Source of the DNA: JAOUGY01 sp963825585
GTDB taxonomy: Bacteria; Actinomycetota; Acidimicrobiia; Spongiisociales; ZC4RG35
Reading direction: 5' to 3'
Assembly: GCA_963825585.1 (NCBI GenBank)
Contig: CAWGTX010000001.1
Coordinates: forward strand, 372,001-436,000
Length of the DNA stretch: 64,000 nt
The position numbers and the translations under genes are program-made. The notes beneath the pieces are model-generated. The model saw only the letters and a program-made list of their open reading frames with translations. It ran no database searches and had not been told where the DNA came from. This document shows positions 8,935 to 18,536 of the stretch, in pieces (the first letter of the stretch is position 1; the number at the start of each line of letters is the position of its first letter).

Positions 8935-9446
8935 GATTCGTACCGTGCGATCGCCGATACCTCCAGGTCGACCTCAGTGCTGAAGAACACGAAGTCGAGT
9001 GGATAGTCCGGATACATGAGCGTCACCGCCACCACGTCGTCGGAAACCAGGTTTGTGGGGTCGGCGTTGCACGGGTTGGCCCCCATGTCGATGCAGTGGA
9101 CGACGAGCCCCAGATTCACCCGCGAGGCCGACAGTGGGGCGTCGGCGACCGCTCTGACTGCAGTTGGCGACGAAGCGTTCCACGGTTCGATGGTGGCGCC
9201 ATGGCGAGCGGCTTCCCGGGCGGCGTGATCCATCACGTTGTGAACGTTCCAGGCCCGGGCGGTGGTCCATATCCCCACCAGGAGCATGAGAAGAAGCGGC
9301 ACCACCATGGCGAACTCCACCAGTGCGGCACCCCGTTGCGAACCGGGCGAGGTTGTACGGTCGTTGTCTTCGTTGGATCCCATAGCTGCCGTCTCACGAG
9401 AAGCTACCCGGGCGCCCCCGGTCGCTCCATGGGTCGGTTGGCTCAT
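8931..9446 (-). CDS. TadE-like pseudopilin, first gene of the array
   Basis: This protein of up to 171 residues contains SQRGAALVEFAMVVPLLLML, one membrane helix, and DHAAREAARHGATIEP. Its tail has CIDMGANPCNADPTNLVSDD and ends EVSAIARYES. Two starts are possible: ATG at 9444-9446, or ATG at 9381-9383, which would give a more usual 19-residue leader; neither has a clear Shine-Dalgarno. The stop overlaps the start of the TadG-like gene at 7663-8934. No gene is seen in the 223 bases upstream (9447-9669). Confidence 0.75.
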   Translation of the reverse strand: MSQPTHGATGGARVASRETAAMGSNEDNDRTTSPGSQRGAALVEFAMVVPLLLMLLVGIWTTARAWNVHNVMDHAAREAARHGATIEPWNASSPTAVRAVADAPLSASRVNLGLVVHCIDMGANPCNADPTNLVSDDVVAVTLMYPDYPLDFVFFSTEVDLEVSAIARYES

Positions 9447-9669
9447 AAGAATGGAGATCCAGCGCCCGGTCCCAGGGCCGATGGCGCTCTGCTTGATTCT
9501 TCTGCTCTAGTCCACCGCGAACATGCTGGTGTCATCGGCCGCAATCGATGGAATCCTTGAGAGTGGCGAGCTGGAAACCGCCCACTTCCCAAAGAGGCTT
9601 CCGGGGGACGAACGAGGCTATCGGCGTCGAACAGCCAAGGGCTCGCAGGTGGCCGGTCCGAAAACGAGA

Positions 9670-10434
9670 TCAGCCCTGCTGGCTGATGAGCCGGCGGTTC
9701 TTGAACTTGGCCTTGATGTAGTCCCGGTTCATGAGAGCGATGAAGTCGATCGAGATCGACTTCGGGCACGCCTTCTCGCATTCGCCGTGGTTGGTGCACG
9801 ACCCGAAGAAGTCCTCCATGGTGTCGACCATCCCCACCACCCGCTGCCAACGCTCCGGCTGGCCCTGGGGCAGCATGTTGAGATGCGCCACCTTTGCCGC
9901 CGTGAACAGGTTGGCCGCCGAGTTCGGGCACGCGGCGACACAGGCACCACACCCGATGCAGGCGGCGGCGTCCATGGCAGCGTCCGAAACCGTCTTCGGA
10001 ACGGGGATCAAGTTGGCGTCAGGAGCCGACCCCGTCGGCACCGAGATGAAACCGCCCGCAGCGATGATCTGGTCGAAAGCCGACCGGTCCACCATCAGAT
10101 CCTTGAGCACCGGGAAGGCACCCGCCCGCCACGGCTCCACCGTGATGGTGTCGCCGTCGTGGAACGACCGCATGTGCAACTGGCAGGCGGCAGTGGCCAT
10201 CTCGGGTCCGTGGGCCTGTCCGTTGATCATGATGCCGCAGGTGCCGCAGATGCCCTCACGGCAGTCCGAGTCGAACACGATGGGCTCTTCACCCTGCACC
10301 GTGAGCCGGTCGTTGAGGACGTCGAGCACCTCGAGGAACGACATGTCCTCGTTGATCGCCTGTACTTCGTAGGTCTTGAACTCTCCGTTGGCGTCGGTCT
10401 TGGCCTGGCGCCAGACCTGCAAAGTCACTCTCAT
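9670..10434 (-). CDS. sdhB: Succinate dehydrogenase / fumarate reductase iron-sulfur subunit
   Basis: This 254-residue SdhB carries electrons from the flavoprotein to the membrane anchor. The [2Fe-2S] ligands are visible as C58-x4-C63-x2-C66 and C84 (DCREGICGTC). The second half has CIGCGACVAACP and a later CTNHGECEKACP, the ligands of the [4Fe-4S] and [3Fe-4S] clusters. The ATG at 10432-10434 has GGGAG about 7 bases upstream, which decides it over a longer in-frame start. It is the last gene of sdhC-sdhA-sdhB; a heptamer array lies in the sdhA-sdhB spacer. Confidence 0.95.
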   Translation of the reverse strand: MRVTLQVWRQAKTDANGEFKTYEVQAINEDMSFLEVLDVLNDRLTVQGEEPIVFDSDCREGICGTCGIMINGQAHGPEMATAACQLHMRSFHDGDTITVEPWRAGAFPVLKDLMVDRSAFDQIIAAGGFISVPTGSAPDANLIPVPKTVSDAAMDAAACIGCGACVAACPNSAANLFTAAKVAHLNMLPQGQPERWQRVVGMVDTMEDFFGSCTNHGECEKACPKSISIDFIALMNRDYIKAKFKNRRLISQQG

Positions 10435-10511
10435 TCGTCGCTCCCGGCGTTCTTCGCCGCGCATGCGACCTCTGTGTTCCCCTCAGGGTTCACATCGCAT
10501 CGCGGGTCCTG

Positions 10512-10540
10512 GCGTTCTGCGTTCTGCGTTCTGCGTTCTG
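10512..10540. repeat. Heptanucleotide tandem array between sdhA and sdhB
   Basis: Four perfect copies of GCGTTCT lie head to tail in the 118-base spacer between sdhA and sdhB. Four similar 7-base arrays occur elsewhere in the window (13345, 13558, 18336, 18502), with different but related units. Confidence 0.9.
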
Positions 10541-10552
10541 CCGTTCCGCCGA

Positions 10553-12475
<1,923 letters not shown>

Positions 12476-12485
12476 CTCACCAACC

Positions 12486-13232
12486 TCACAGGTCCACGAT
12501 CCCGGCGAGGACTGCCACCGGGAGACTGACGTTGCCGATCACGATCAGGGCCGCGAAGCCAATGGCGAAGTACCGCCGCCAGGCGTTGAAGCGGGGGTTG
12601 TTCACCCCGAGGCTCTGGAACATCGACCACGCACCATGGAAGATGTGCTGGCCGAGCGCCAGGTTGGCGATGATGTAGAGCACTGCCACCGGCACCCGCG
12701 AGAAGCTCGCCACGAAGTTCGCCTGGACCGCCCCGTACTCCCAGCCTTCCGGAGCGAACGGCTGGATGCCGAGCGTGAAATCGGCCAGGTGGAAGGCGAT
12801 GTACAGCAGAACGATGATCCCGCTCCACCGCATGGTCCGAGAGGCGTAGTTGGCCGCCAGATACTCCCGCGGCCCCTGATACCCCACAGGACGAGCCTTG
12901 CGGTTCATGAGGGTGAGCGAGTATGCGGCGTGGACGTGGAGGATGAACGCACCGATGAGGCCGATACGCATCACCCACAGGGCGGCGTACCTGGGTACCA
13001 GCGGGAACAGGAGTTCACGCAGGGCCTCGCCGTAGATGTCGAGTTCGTAGGCGCCCTCGAGGGCGTCGAAGCCGATGTACGCCTTGAGGTTGCCGATCAT
13101 GTGGACGAGCACGAAACCGAGGAGCAGCAGTCCTGTGACCGCCATCACCCATTTCTTGCCGACTGCCGAGCGGTAGAACTCGACCGGCCACGGGAGCCGG
13201 CGAGACCGAGGGGGAGCTTGCGTGGTTGCCAC
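12486..13232 (-). CDS. sdhC: Succinate dehydrogenase cytochrome b558-type membrane anchor
   Basis: This 248-residue membrane protein has about five hydrophobic helices (for example MAVTGLLLLGFVLVHMIGN and WSGIIVLLYIAFHLADFTL). Candidate haem-b histidines lie in HMIGN, ILHVHAAYS, AFHLADF and GQHIFHGAW. One anchor gene and no sdhD is the B-type arrangement, which binds two haems and reacts with menaquinone in known members. The GTG start (13230-13232) has AGAGGA about 8 bases upstream. It leads the sdhC-A-B operon. Confidence 0.93.
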   Translation of the reverse strand: MATTQAPPRSRRLPWPVEFYRSAVGKKWVMAVTGLLLLGFVLVHMIGNLKAYIGFDALEGAYELDIYGEALRELLFPLVPRYAALWVMRIGLIGAFILHVHAAYSLTLMNRKARPVGYQGPREYLAANYASRTMRWSGIIVLLYIAFHLADFTLGIQPFAPEGWEYGAVQANFVASFSRVPVAVLYIIANLALGQHIFHGAWSMFQSLGVNNPRFNAWRRYFAIGFAALIVIGNVSLPVAVLAGIVDL

Positions 13233-13344
13233 CGAATTCCTCTGAGTCGACTACCGGCCGATTATGGCGCGTCGAACCTCTGAGGAGAAGCCAGAGCGAA
13301 AGCGTCTCGGGAGGCGGGACGCGGCCAGCGACGGGCTGCGGCTG

Positions 13345-13377
13345 CTGGCTCCTGGCTCCTGGCTCCTGGCTCCTGGG
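13345..13377. repeat. Heptanucleotide tandem array upstream of sdhC
   Basis: CTGGCTC is repeated 4.7 times without error. It lies in the 440-base gap between sdhC and whiB (13233-13672). Apart from two heptamer arrays and the whiB promoter, I see no gene in that gap. Confidence 0.9.
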
Positions 13378-13557
13378 ACGGAACGTCGGTGGAGCACACG
13401 AGGACGCGTTGGCCAGAGGTGACGTTCGGCGCAACATGCGAGACGCATGGTGCACAGGACTCGCTCGGCTCACGCCAAAGTCAGGAGCCAGGCAGACGCG
13501 GTCCGGCGTGTTGCGTGTTGCGTCGGACGTCGGACGTTCCCAGCCAGCACCCAGAAA

Positions 13558-13585
13558 CCAGAAGCCAGAAGCCAGAAGCCAGAAG
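13558..13585. repeat. Heptanucleotide tandem array upstream of whiB
   Basis: Four copies of CCAGAAG. Read on the other strand the unit is a rotation of CTGGCTT, one base different from the CTGGCTC array at 13345-13377, so the two arrays form an inverted pair about 180 bases apart. A single inverted fragment (CAGGAGCCAGG) lies between them near 13482. Confidence 0.9.
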
Positions 13586-13602
13586 CTTCTCCCCCTTCCC
13601 TC

Positions 13603-13631
13603 TTGACGGCGCGCGCGGCAGGGGTCAGAAT
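13603..13631 (+). promoter_or_regulatory. Candidate sigma-A-type promoter of the whiB gene
   Basis: TTGACG (13603-13608) and CAGAAT (13626-13631) are separated by 17 bases. Transcription would begin near 13638, leaving a leader of about 35 bases that contains the GAGGGGAG ribosome site. Confidence 0.6.
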
Positions 13632-13672
13632 GACAACACTGTAATTACACCGATGTGAGGGGAGCGCCCTTT

Positions 13673-13945
13673 ATGCAGGGCAAACTCATCGAAGCGCTGG
13701 CGATCGACGAGCTCTCGTGGCAGGACTATGCGAATTGCCGAGGGGCTGACGCCGACTTGTTCTTCCCCGAGCGCGGAGCTTCCACCAGGAAGGCAAAGGC
13801 GATCTGCGGTGCCTGCGAGGTCCGCGACGAATGCCTCGACTTCGCCTTGATGTATGGCGAGAAGTTCGGGATCTGGGGCGGCATGTCGGAGCGTGAGCGT
13901 CGCCGCGTGCGTCGCGAACGCATCGTCGCTCGACGGGCGTCCTGA
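13673..13945 (+). CDS. WhiB-family iron-sulfur transcriptional regulator
   Basis: This 90-residue protein has the four-Cys WhiB pattern, C22-x22-C45-x2-C48-x5-C54, which in known members binds a redox/NO-sensitive [4Fe-4S] cluster. It is followed by the GIWGG turn and a basic C-terminal tail (ERERRRVRRERIVARR) that contacts DNA. The ATG at 13673 is preceded by GAGGGGAG with 8-base spacing, so the in-frame GTG at 13655 is unlikely. WhiB proteins are restricted to Actinobacteria and their phages and usually act through the primary sigma factor. No partner gene is adjacent. Confidence 0.95.
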   Translation: MQGKLIEALAIDELSWQDYANCRGADADLFFPERGASTRKAKAICGACEVRDECLDFALMYGEKFGIWGGMSERERRRVRRERIVARRAS

Positions 13946-14045
13946 CAAGCGGCGCCCCCCGCCTCCGACCGGATGGCTCGTCGGTTGTTCGTCGCTCCCG
14001 TCCGCCCGTCTTAGACTTGTGGTGGCCCGACCAGTGAGGAATTGA

Positions 14046-15002
14046 GTGGACAATCCAGGTGTCGCCCTGATCTTCGTTGCCATCGTGCTGATCGCCGTCG
14101 GTGTCATGCTCGGCCGACGACGCAACGAACTCGCCGAACAGCAGGGATTCCAGAAGAAGCCGACCCGGGGCAGAGCCTCGACCGTGCCACCGGTCCTCAT
14201 TCCCGACGTCACCCATCCCCGGCCGAAGCTCACCGAGATGCACGTGGTGGGCGAGGAAGCCCAGGTGAGTTTCGACGTGCCGTTCCCCGACGACGGCGAT
14301 GAAATCCTTTCCGATCTCCTCGTCCAAGAGGCGATCGAGGTGGTGCGCGAGAAGCGCCACTCCCTGCCGCTCGACATGGTCCGGACCGTGGTCGTGTTCG
14401 CAGGCCGCGGATCGGCTCGCATCGAGGTCGGCCGCCACGACCTCGACACCCCTGGGGCCCTCCCGCCCAAGATGGACATGCCCTCGATGCTCAACCTGTC
14501 GCCCTTCGCCCGTGACCCGCTCGAGGCGATGGAGCATCAGGACGACGTGATCCCGGAAGTGGTCTCCAGGCCGGCCCTCGACGAGCTGGGTCCACTCGCC
14601 GACGAGATTCGGTTGCCCAAGGCGGTGGACATGGGGTTGCGCGCCCAGGGCATCGACCCGACCACCATGGGAGCGATCGAGCTGGTCAACGGCGTCCTCC
14701 GGTTGTTCGGATACAACGTCAACCCGGGTCCGGGTTTCGGGATGTTCATCGCCGAGAAGGGCGGCAGCCGCACGTTCATCCAGGGCGAGGCCTACCGCAA
14801 GGGCGACTACCCGGAGGTCGAGGAACAGGTGATCGTCCGGTTCATGGCCGACTTCTCGCTCTCAGGTTGTGAGCGTGGGATGTTCGTGAGCGAGAGGTAC
14901 GGCCCGTTCGAGGTCTACGACCGCGAGCGCCGAGAGCCGCGGGTGAAATTCGTCACCCGGGAGCGGCTCCAGAAGATGGTCGACTCACTCGCCCTGTCCT
15001 GA
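14046..15002 (+). CDS. Membrane-anchored protein with a possible nuclease-fold C-terminus
   Basis: This 318-residue protein begins with a transmembrane helix (ALIFVAIVLIAVGVMLG) and then a charged linker. I do not recognise the middle. The C-terminal 110 residues (ELVNGVLRLFGYNV, then TFIQGEAYRKGDYPEVEE, QVIVRFMADFSLSGCERG, FVSERYGPFEVYD) look like a restriction-endonuclease/Mrr-like alpha-beta fold, but a complete catalytic D-ExK set is not evident, so nuclease activity is only a suggestion. The GTG start has GAGGA about 6 bases upstream. It lies just before tatA. Confidence 0.7.
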   Translation: MDNPGVALIFVAIVLIAVGVMLGRRRNELAEQQGFQKKPTRGRASTVPPVLIPDVTHPRPKLTEMHVVGEEAQVSFDVPFPDDGDEILSDLLVQEAIEVVREKRHSLPLDMVRTVVVFAGRGSARIEVGRHDLDTPGALPPKMDMPSMLNLSPFARDPLEAMEHQDDVIPEVVSRPALDELGPLADEIRLPKAVDMGLRAQGIDPTTMGAIELVNGVLRLFGYNVNPGPGFGMFIAEKGGSRTFIQGEAYRKGDYPEVEEQVIVRFMADFSLSGCERGMFVSERYGPFEVYDRERREPRVKFVTRERLQKMVDSLALS

Positions 15003-15124
15003 CTCTGCGCCGCCGCTCCGCCGGAACATTCGGAGATCCTCGACGTCGAAACGGTGCGGTAGCCGTTGTCTGGTTCTCTACCGGGAGGGGCCGGGTATGA
15101 TCAAGGTCAAAGGAGGCACAACCC

Positions 15125-15295
15125 ATGGGCTTGCCAAAAGGTTCCGAACTGATCGTTATCCTGCTCGTGGTCCTTCTGCTGTTCGGTGCACGCAAACTGC
15201 CCGAACTCGCACGCTCGCTGGGCGCTTCCGCCAAGGAGTTCCGCAAGGGCGTCGCAGAAGGATCGAAGGAAGAAGAGACCACCTCGGAGAAGTAG
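15125..15295 (+). CDS. tatA: Sec-independent (Tat) translocase subunit TatA
   Basis: This is a 56-residue protein. A short N-terminus (MGLPKGSE) leads into one membrane helix (LIVILLVVLLLFGARKLPEL), then an amphipathic helix (ARSLGASAKEFRKGVAEG) and an acidic tail. The FG-x-x-KLPE hinge is diagnostic for TatA/TatE. TatA forms the pore that passes folded proteins across the membrane. A strong ribosome site (AAAGGAGG, about 10 bases upstream) supports the start. Mycobacteria also keep a Tat gene beside sigE-rseA, which matches the neighbours here. Confidence 0.9.
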   Translation: MGLPKGSELIVILLVVLLLFGARKLPELARSLGASAKEFRKGVAEGSKEEETTSEK

Positions 15296-15341
15296 GAACT
15301 TATCGTTGCCATGCGTCGTTGAGCACTGAGGGGGTGGGCTC

Positions 15342-15845
15342 ATGACCGAGCCGTACCCAGACTCGTGGGAAGACGTTGCGCGGACGCATGGACGGAAGAT
15401 CTACAACTTCGCCTATCGCCTTTGTGGCGATCCGGACGACGCCGCCGACCTGGTGCAGGAAGTTCTCCTTCGTGTCCGGCGGGGTCTCGACAACTACACC
15501 CCCGGCTCCTTCGACGGGTGGTTGTGGCGCATCACCCGCAACGCCTTTCTCGATGAGATCCGGCGACGCAACCGGCGCCCCACCACTCCCTTCCCGGACG
15601 ACGCCGACCGCTATGCCCGGTGGTCCTCACCCGGTCCTGACGAGGTGCTGGCGGGCCTCAGACTCGGGGAGGACGTCCAGAAGGCCCTCCTCGACATACC
15701 GCTCGAGTTCCGCGAGGCGGTTGTGATGTGTGACGTGATCGGTCTTTCGTACGAAGAGATCGCCGTGGCCGTTGAAGCCCCGATCGGCACCGTCCGCAGC
15801 CGCATCCACCGCGGGCGCAAGTTGCTCCGGGAGCGGCTGGCATGA
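15342..15845 (+). CDS. ECF-type RNA polymerase sigma factor (SigE-like)
   Basis: This 167-residue sigma factor has region 2 near the N-terminus (FAYRLCGDPDDAADLVQEVL, then FDGWLWRITRNAFLDEIRRR) and region 4 at the end (REAVVMCDVIGLSYEEIAVA, then GTVRSRIHRGRKLLRERL). No extra domains are present. The stop overlaps the start of the next gene, a zinc-finger anti-sigma factor, so this is an envelope-stress-type sigma/anti-sigma pair. GAGGGGG lies just upstream of the ATG. Confidence 0.93.
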   Translation: MTEPYPDSWEDVARTHGRKIYNFAYRLCGDPDDAADLVQEVLLRVRRGLDNYTPGSFDGWLWRITRNAFLDEIRRRNRRPTTPFPDDADRYARWSSPGPDEVLAGLRLGEDVQKALLDIPLEFREAVVMCDVIGLSYEEIAVAVEAPIGTVRSRIHRGRKLLRERLA

Positions 15846-16270
15846 TCCACCTCGGCGAGCTGCTCTCGGCCCATCTCGACGGGGAACTGCTCGATCACGA
15901 ACGTGCCAGGGTGGCGGGTCACCTCCAGGAGTGTGAACGCTGCCGAGCTGAACTCTCGGAATTGGCGGGTGCCCGGACGATGGTGCGTTCCCTTCCGACC
16001 CTCGAAATGCCGTTGACCGTCCGTGAGGCGGTCGGCATGGCGCCCGATCCACTCCCGCTTCGGCGACGTCCTGCCATGTGGATCGGGGCGGCCGCTGCGG
16101 CTGCCGCCGCCGTGTTCGTGAGCGCCGCCATCGTCACCGCTCCCCAGCCCCAGCAGATCAGCCCACCCGAGCTCTCCGCCGTATATGGGGCTGTATCGTC
16201 GAACGAACCCGCCTTCGGCGTCGTCAAGGTCTCGGTGGCATCCAACGCCGTGACGGAAGGGGCACGATGA
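15842..16270 (+). CDS. Zinc-binding anti-sigma factor, single membrane helix
   Basis: The 142-residue protein has a ZAS-type motif H27-x3-C31-x2-C34 (GHLQECERC) in its cytoplasmic N-terminus, the part that binds and silences ECF sigma factors. A transmembrane helix at about residues 78-100 (WIGAAAAAAAAVFVSAAIV) and a short outer tail follow. It overlaps the sigma gene by four bases (ATGA) and is itself overlapped by the next gene, so the three should be made together. Confidence 0.88.
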   Translation: MIHLGELLSAHLDGELLDHERARVAGHLQECERCRAELSELAGARTMVRSLPTLEMPLTVREAVGMAPDPLPLRRRPAMWIGAAAAAAAAVFVSAAIVTAPQPQQISPPELSAVYGAVSSNEPAFGVVKVSVASNAVTEGAR

Positions 16271-17208
16271 GGCGGCCCGCCACCATTGCAGTCGCATGCG
16301 TCACCCTGATGGCGATCCCAGGTGTGGCGTGGGCCGAACCTCTCGGGCCGTATCTCGAGCGAGCCGGCCAGGCCGAGTTCGCCGGGCAGCAGGTGGTGAC
16401 CTGTGAGACTCCGGCCGGTTCGCGAACCATCGCCATCGGCCTGAACCAGGTGGATGGAACCACCACTGCACGGTCCGCAGCCGCCGGGTCCACCGAGGTG
16501 CAAATGGCGGGCGGCGTCTTCTCGGTGGTGAGTGACGAGGGCACAGTCGACACCTCGGCCGCCGTGACCGCGGCCATCCCCGCGGGCCGCTACGAGGTGT
16601 CCAAGGTCGAGACCGTGACGGCGCTGGGACGTCCCGCCCAGCGGGTCACGATCGTCGACGACGCCGGGCTCACCCGGGCAACCGTCACGTTCGACGTCGA
16701 GACCGGTGCGATGCTGGTGTCACGGATCCGCAACGCCGATGGAAGTGTGTTCTGCGACATCCGAATGGTGGAGTTCAGCGAGTCCGCTGGACCGGTTCCA
16801 CCGCGGACCGTCACCGCATCCCAGGACAATCTCGAGTCGGCCGAACTGCCCGACGGGCTGGAACTCCCGGACCAGGTTGCCGGGTTCTCACGGGTCGAGA
16901 CGTTCACGTGGGAACGGGGCGGGGTGGTGGCCTACTACTCGGACGGGCTCTTCTCGTTCACGCTGCTGGCGACCATGCGGCCCGTTGTCCTCGACGCCGA
17001 GACCGCCGACCCGGTGACGATCGAAGGCGGCGACTACGTGCGTTGGTTCGGCGCCGGGCAGTCGATCTATGTGTGGGACACCGAGGCGGGTGGGCTCGCG
17101 ATGTACGGGGACCTTCCCCTCGACCTGCAGGAAGCGGTGCTCGAAGAACTTCCCGACCCCGCCCGCATCGGAGTGCTGGCCCGTTGGTGGCGCAACCTGT
17201 TCGGGTGA
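16267..17208 (+). CDS. Exported MucB/RseB-like regulator of the sigma pathway
   Basis: The 313-residue protein has a signal peptide (MRRPATIAVACVTLMAIPG, then VAWA) and a periplasm-side beta-rich domain: YEVSKVETVTALGRPAQRVT, TVTFDVETGAMLVSRIRNAD, and a second lobe ending DPARIGVLARWWRNLFG. This is the layout of MucB/RseB proteins, which bind the outer part of the anti-sigma factor and tune its cleavage. Position supports it: the ATG (16267) lies inside the stop of the anti-sigma gene. An unrelated lipoprotein-like sensor remains possible. Confidence 0.78.
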   Translation: MRRPATIAVACVTLMAIPGVAWAEPLGPYLERAGQAEFAGQQVVTCETPAGSRTIAIGLNQVDGTTTARSAAAGSTEVQMAGGVFSVVSDEGTVDTSAAVTAAIPAGRYEVSKVETVTALGRPAQRVTIVDDAGLTRATVTFDVETGAMLVSRIRNADGSVFCDIRMVEFSESAGPVPPRTVTASQDNLESAELPDGLELPDQVAGFSRVETFTWERGGVVAYYSDGLFSFTLLATMRPVVLDAETADPVTIEGGDYVRWFGAGQSIYVWDTEAGGLAMYGDLPLDLQEAVLEELPDPARIGVLARWWRNLFG

Positions 17209-17250
17209 AACCCGTCGCGGGTCCCATCCACAGGGTGTACGGTCCCTCGG

Positions 17251-17766
17251 ATGGAAACCCTCGACGCCATTCGTGCACGCCGCAACGTCCGCAGCTTCGA
17301 GACCCGGCCGGTCGCCGAGGGCGATCTCGATGCCATCCTCGAAGCAGCCCGGCGCACACCATCCGCCCGGAACATGCAGCGGTGGGACTTCGTGCTGTGC
17401 ACCGACCGCGCCCAACTCGAAGCACTGTCGGGCGTGTGGAAGGGCGCCGGTCACGTCGCCGGGGCCGCGGCCGCCATCGCCCTGATCGCGCCGATCGGAG
17501 AGTCTCCCGCCGAGAATGGGTCGATCGAGTACGACCTGGGGCAGGCGACCATGTCGATCATGCTCGCGGCCGCCGACCTCGGAATCGGCACCGCCCATGC
17601 ATCGGTCGCCGACCAGGATCTCGCCCGCAGCCTGCTCGGGTTCCCGGATGACCGACGTTGCGCCTACCTGCTGTCGGTGGGGTATCCGGGTGATCGCCCG
17701 CTGGCTCCCATCAACCGGCCCGACCGCCGTTCCTTCGACGACGTCGTACACCGCGGAACCTGGTGA
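17251..17766 (+). CDS. Nitroreductase-family FMN oxidoreductase
   Basis: The 171-residue protein starts with METLDAIRARRNVRSFETRP, the conserved FMN-phosphate-binding region of the family. It also has EAARRTPSARNMQRWDFVLC and, towards the end, LAAADLGIGTAHAS and YLLSVGYPGDRP. Family members are usually dimeric FMN enzymes that reduce nitro-compounds, flavins or quinones; the substrate here cannot be read from sequence. It is convergent with the peroxiredoxin gene and ends just before a strong hairpin. Confidence 0.85.
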   Translation: METLDAIRARRNVRSFETRPVAEGDLDAILEAARRTPSARNMQRWDFVLCTDRAQLEALSGVWKGAGHVAGAAAAIALIAPIGESPAENGSIEYDLGQATMSIMLAAADLGIGTAHASVADQDLARSLLGFPDDRRCAYLLSVGYPGDRPLAPINRPDRRSFDDVVHRGTW

Positions 17767-17771
17767 ACGAC

Positions 17772-17800
17772 GAACGCCCCGGGCCAGGCCCGGGGCGTTC
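17772..17800. terminator. Bidirectional rho-independent-like terminator
   Basis: GAACGCCCCGGGCC and its exact reverse complement face each other around one base, a 14-bp GC-rich stem. It sits between two converging genes (nitroreductase and peroxiredoxin). There is no long U-tract, as is common in actinobacteria. Confidence 0.8.
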
Positions 17801-17818
17801 ACGCAGAGACGGTTTCGA

Positions 17819-18277
17819 TCAGATTGCTGCGAGGGCTTCCTGGTAGGAGCCGAACTCGCGAGCCTGACCGATGCTCTCAGTTGAGATGATCGCCCGGACG
17901 ATCCCCTGCTCGTCGAGCACGTAGGTGGCGCGCATGGCGCAACCGACCTGGTCGTTGAAGCACCCGAACGCCTGGGCGACTGCCCCATGCGGCCAGAAGT
18001 CCGACAGCAACTTGAACTCGAATCCTTCCCGGGCGCTCCACTCCCGGTTGGCGTGGTGGCTGTCGACGGAGATGGCCACCACGTTGGCATCCACCGAGTT
18101 GAGGGCCGCCATGTTGTCACGGATGGTGCACAGCTCACCCTGACAGACACCGCTGAACGCGAACGGGAAGAACACGATGAGCGTCTTCTTCCCCTTCAGC
18201 TCGGACAGCGAGACTGGCGTCCTCGTCTGGTCCAACAACGTGAAATCGGGAGCGGGCTGACCTACCTGGGCTACCAT
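17819..18277 (-). CDS. AhpE-like peroxiredoxin
   Basis: This 152-residue thiol peroxidase has the peroxidatic site P38-x3-S42-x2-C45 (PFAFSGVC), with Ser in place of the usual Thr. C50 and C-containing segments downstream (FGCFNDQVGCAM) could resolve it, although AhpE enzymes are often 1-Cys. The start ATG (18275-18277) has AGGAAGGA about 6 bases upstream. It reduces hydroperoxides in the cytoplasm. The longer open frame upstream runs through a heptamer array and is not part of the gene. Confidence 0.92.
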   Translation of the reverse strand: MVAQVGQPAPDFTLLDQTRTPVSLSELKGKKTLIVFFPFAFSGVCQGELCTIRDNMAALNSVDANVVAISVDSHHANREWSAREGFEFKLLSDFWPHGAVAQAFGCFNDQVGCAMRATYVLDEQGIVRAIISTESIGQAREFGSYQEALAAI

Positions 18278-18335
18278 GAATTTCCTTCCTGGAGAGCGAG
18301 CGGGCACGCTAGTGGGCGGAGGGAGGGAAGCGGTA

Positions 18336-18384
18336 ACCAGCGACCAGCTGCCAGCGACCAGCGACCAGCGACCAGCTGCCAGCC
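18336..18384. repeat. Heptanucleotide tandem array (RCCAGCK)
   Basis: Seven head-to-tail 7-base units of the form ACCAGCG, ACCAGCT or GCCAGC(G/C), lying upstream of the peroxiredoxin gene. It faces an inverted array at 18502-18536, with about 117 bases between. Confidence 0.9.
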
Positions 18385-18501
18385 AGAACCCAAAGTCGTT
18401 CACGGTGCCGTTGCAGGTGTGACCCAACACGCGCGACCACCTGGATTCGTTGGGGGCACGGAGCCAGTCTTTCGCTGAGCGTCCGGGGTGTCCAAGCGCG
18501 T

Positions 18502-18536
18502 GCTGGCTGGTAGCTGGCAGCTGGCAGCTGGCAGCT
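18502..18536. repeat. Heptanucleotide tandem array (GGCAGCT)
   Basis: Five units: GCTGGCT, GGTAGCT and three perfect GGCAGCT. The last one runs into the TAG stop codon (18535-18537) of the metalloprotease gene. On the other strand it reads AGCTGCC, matching units inside the 18336 array, so the two could pair as a long stem. Confidence 0.9.
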
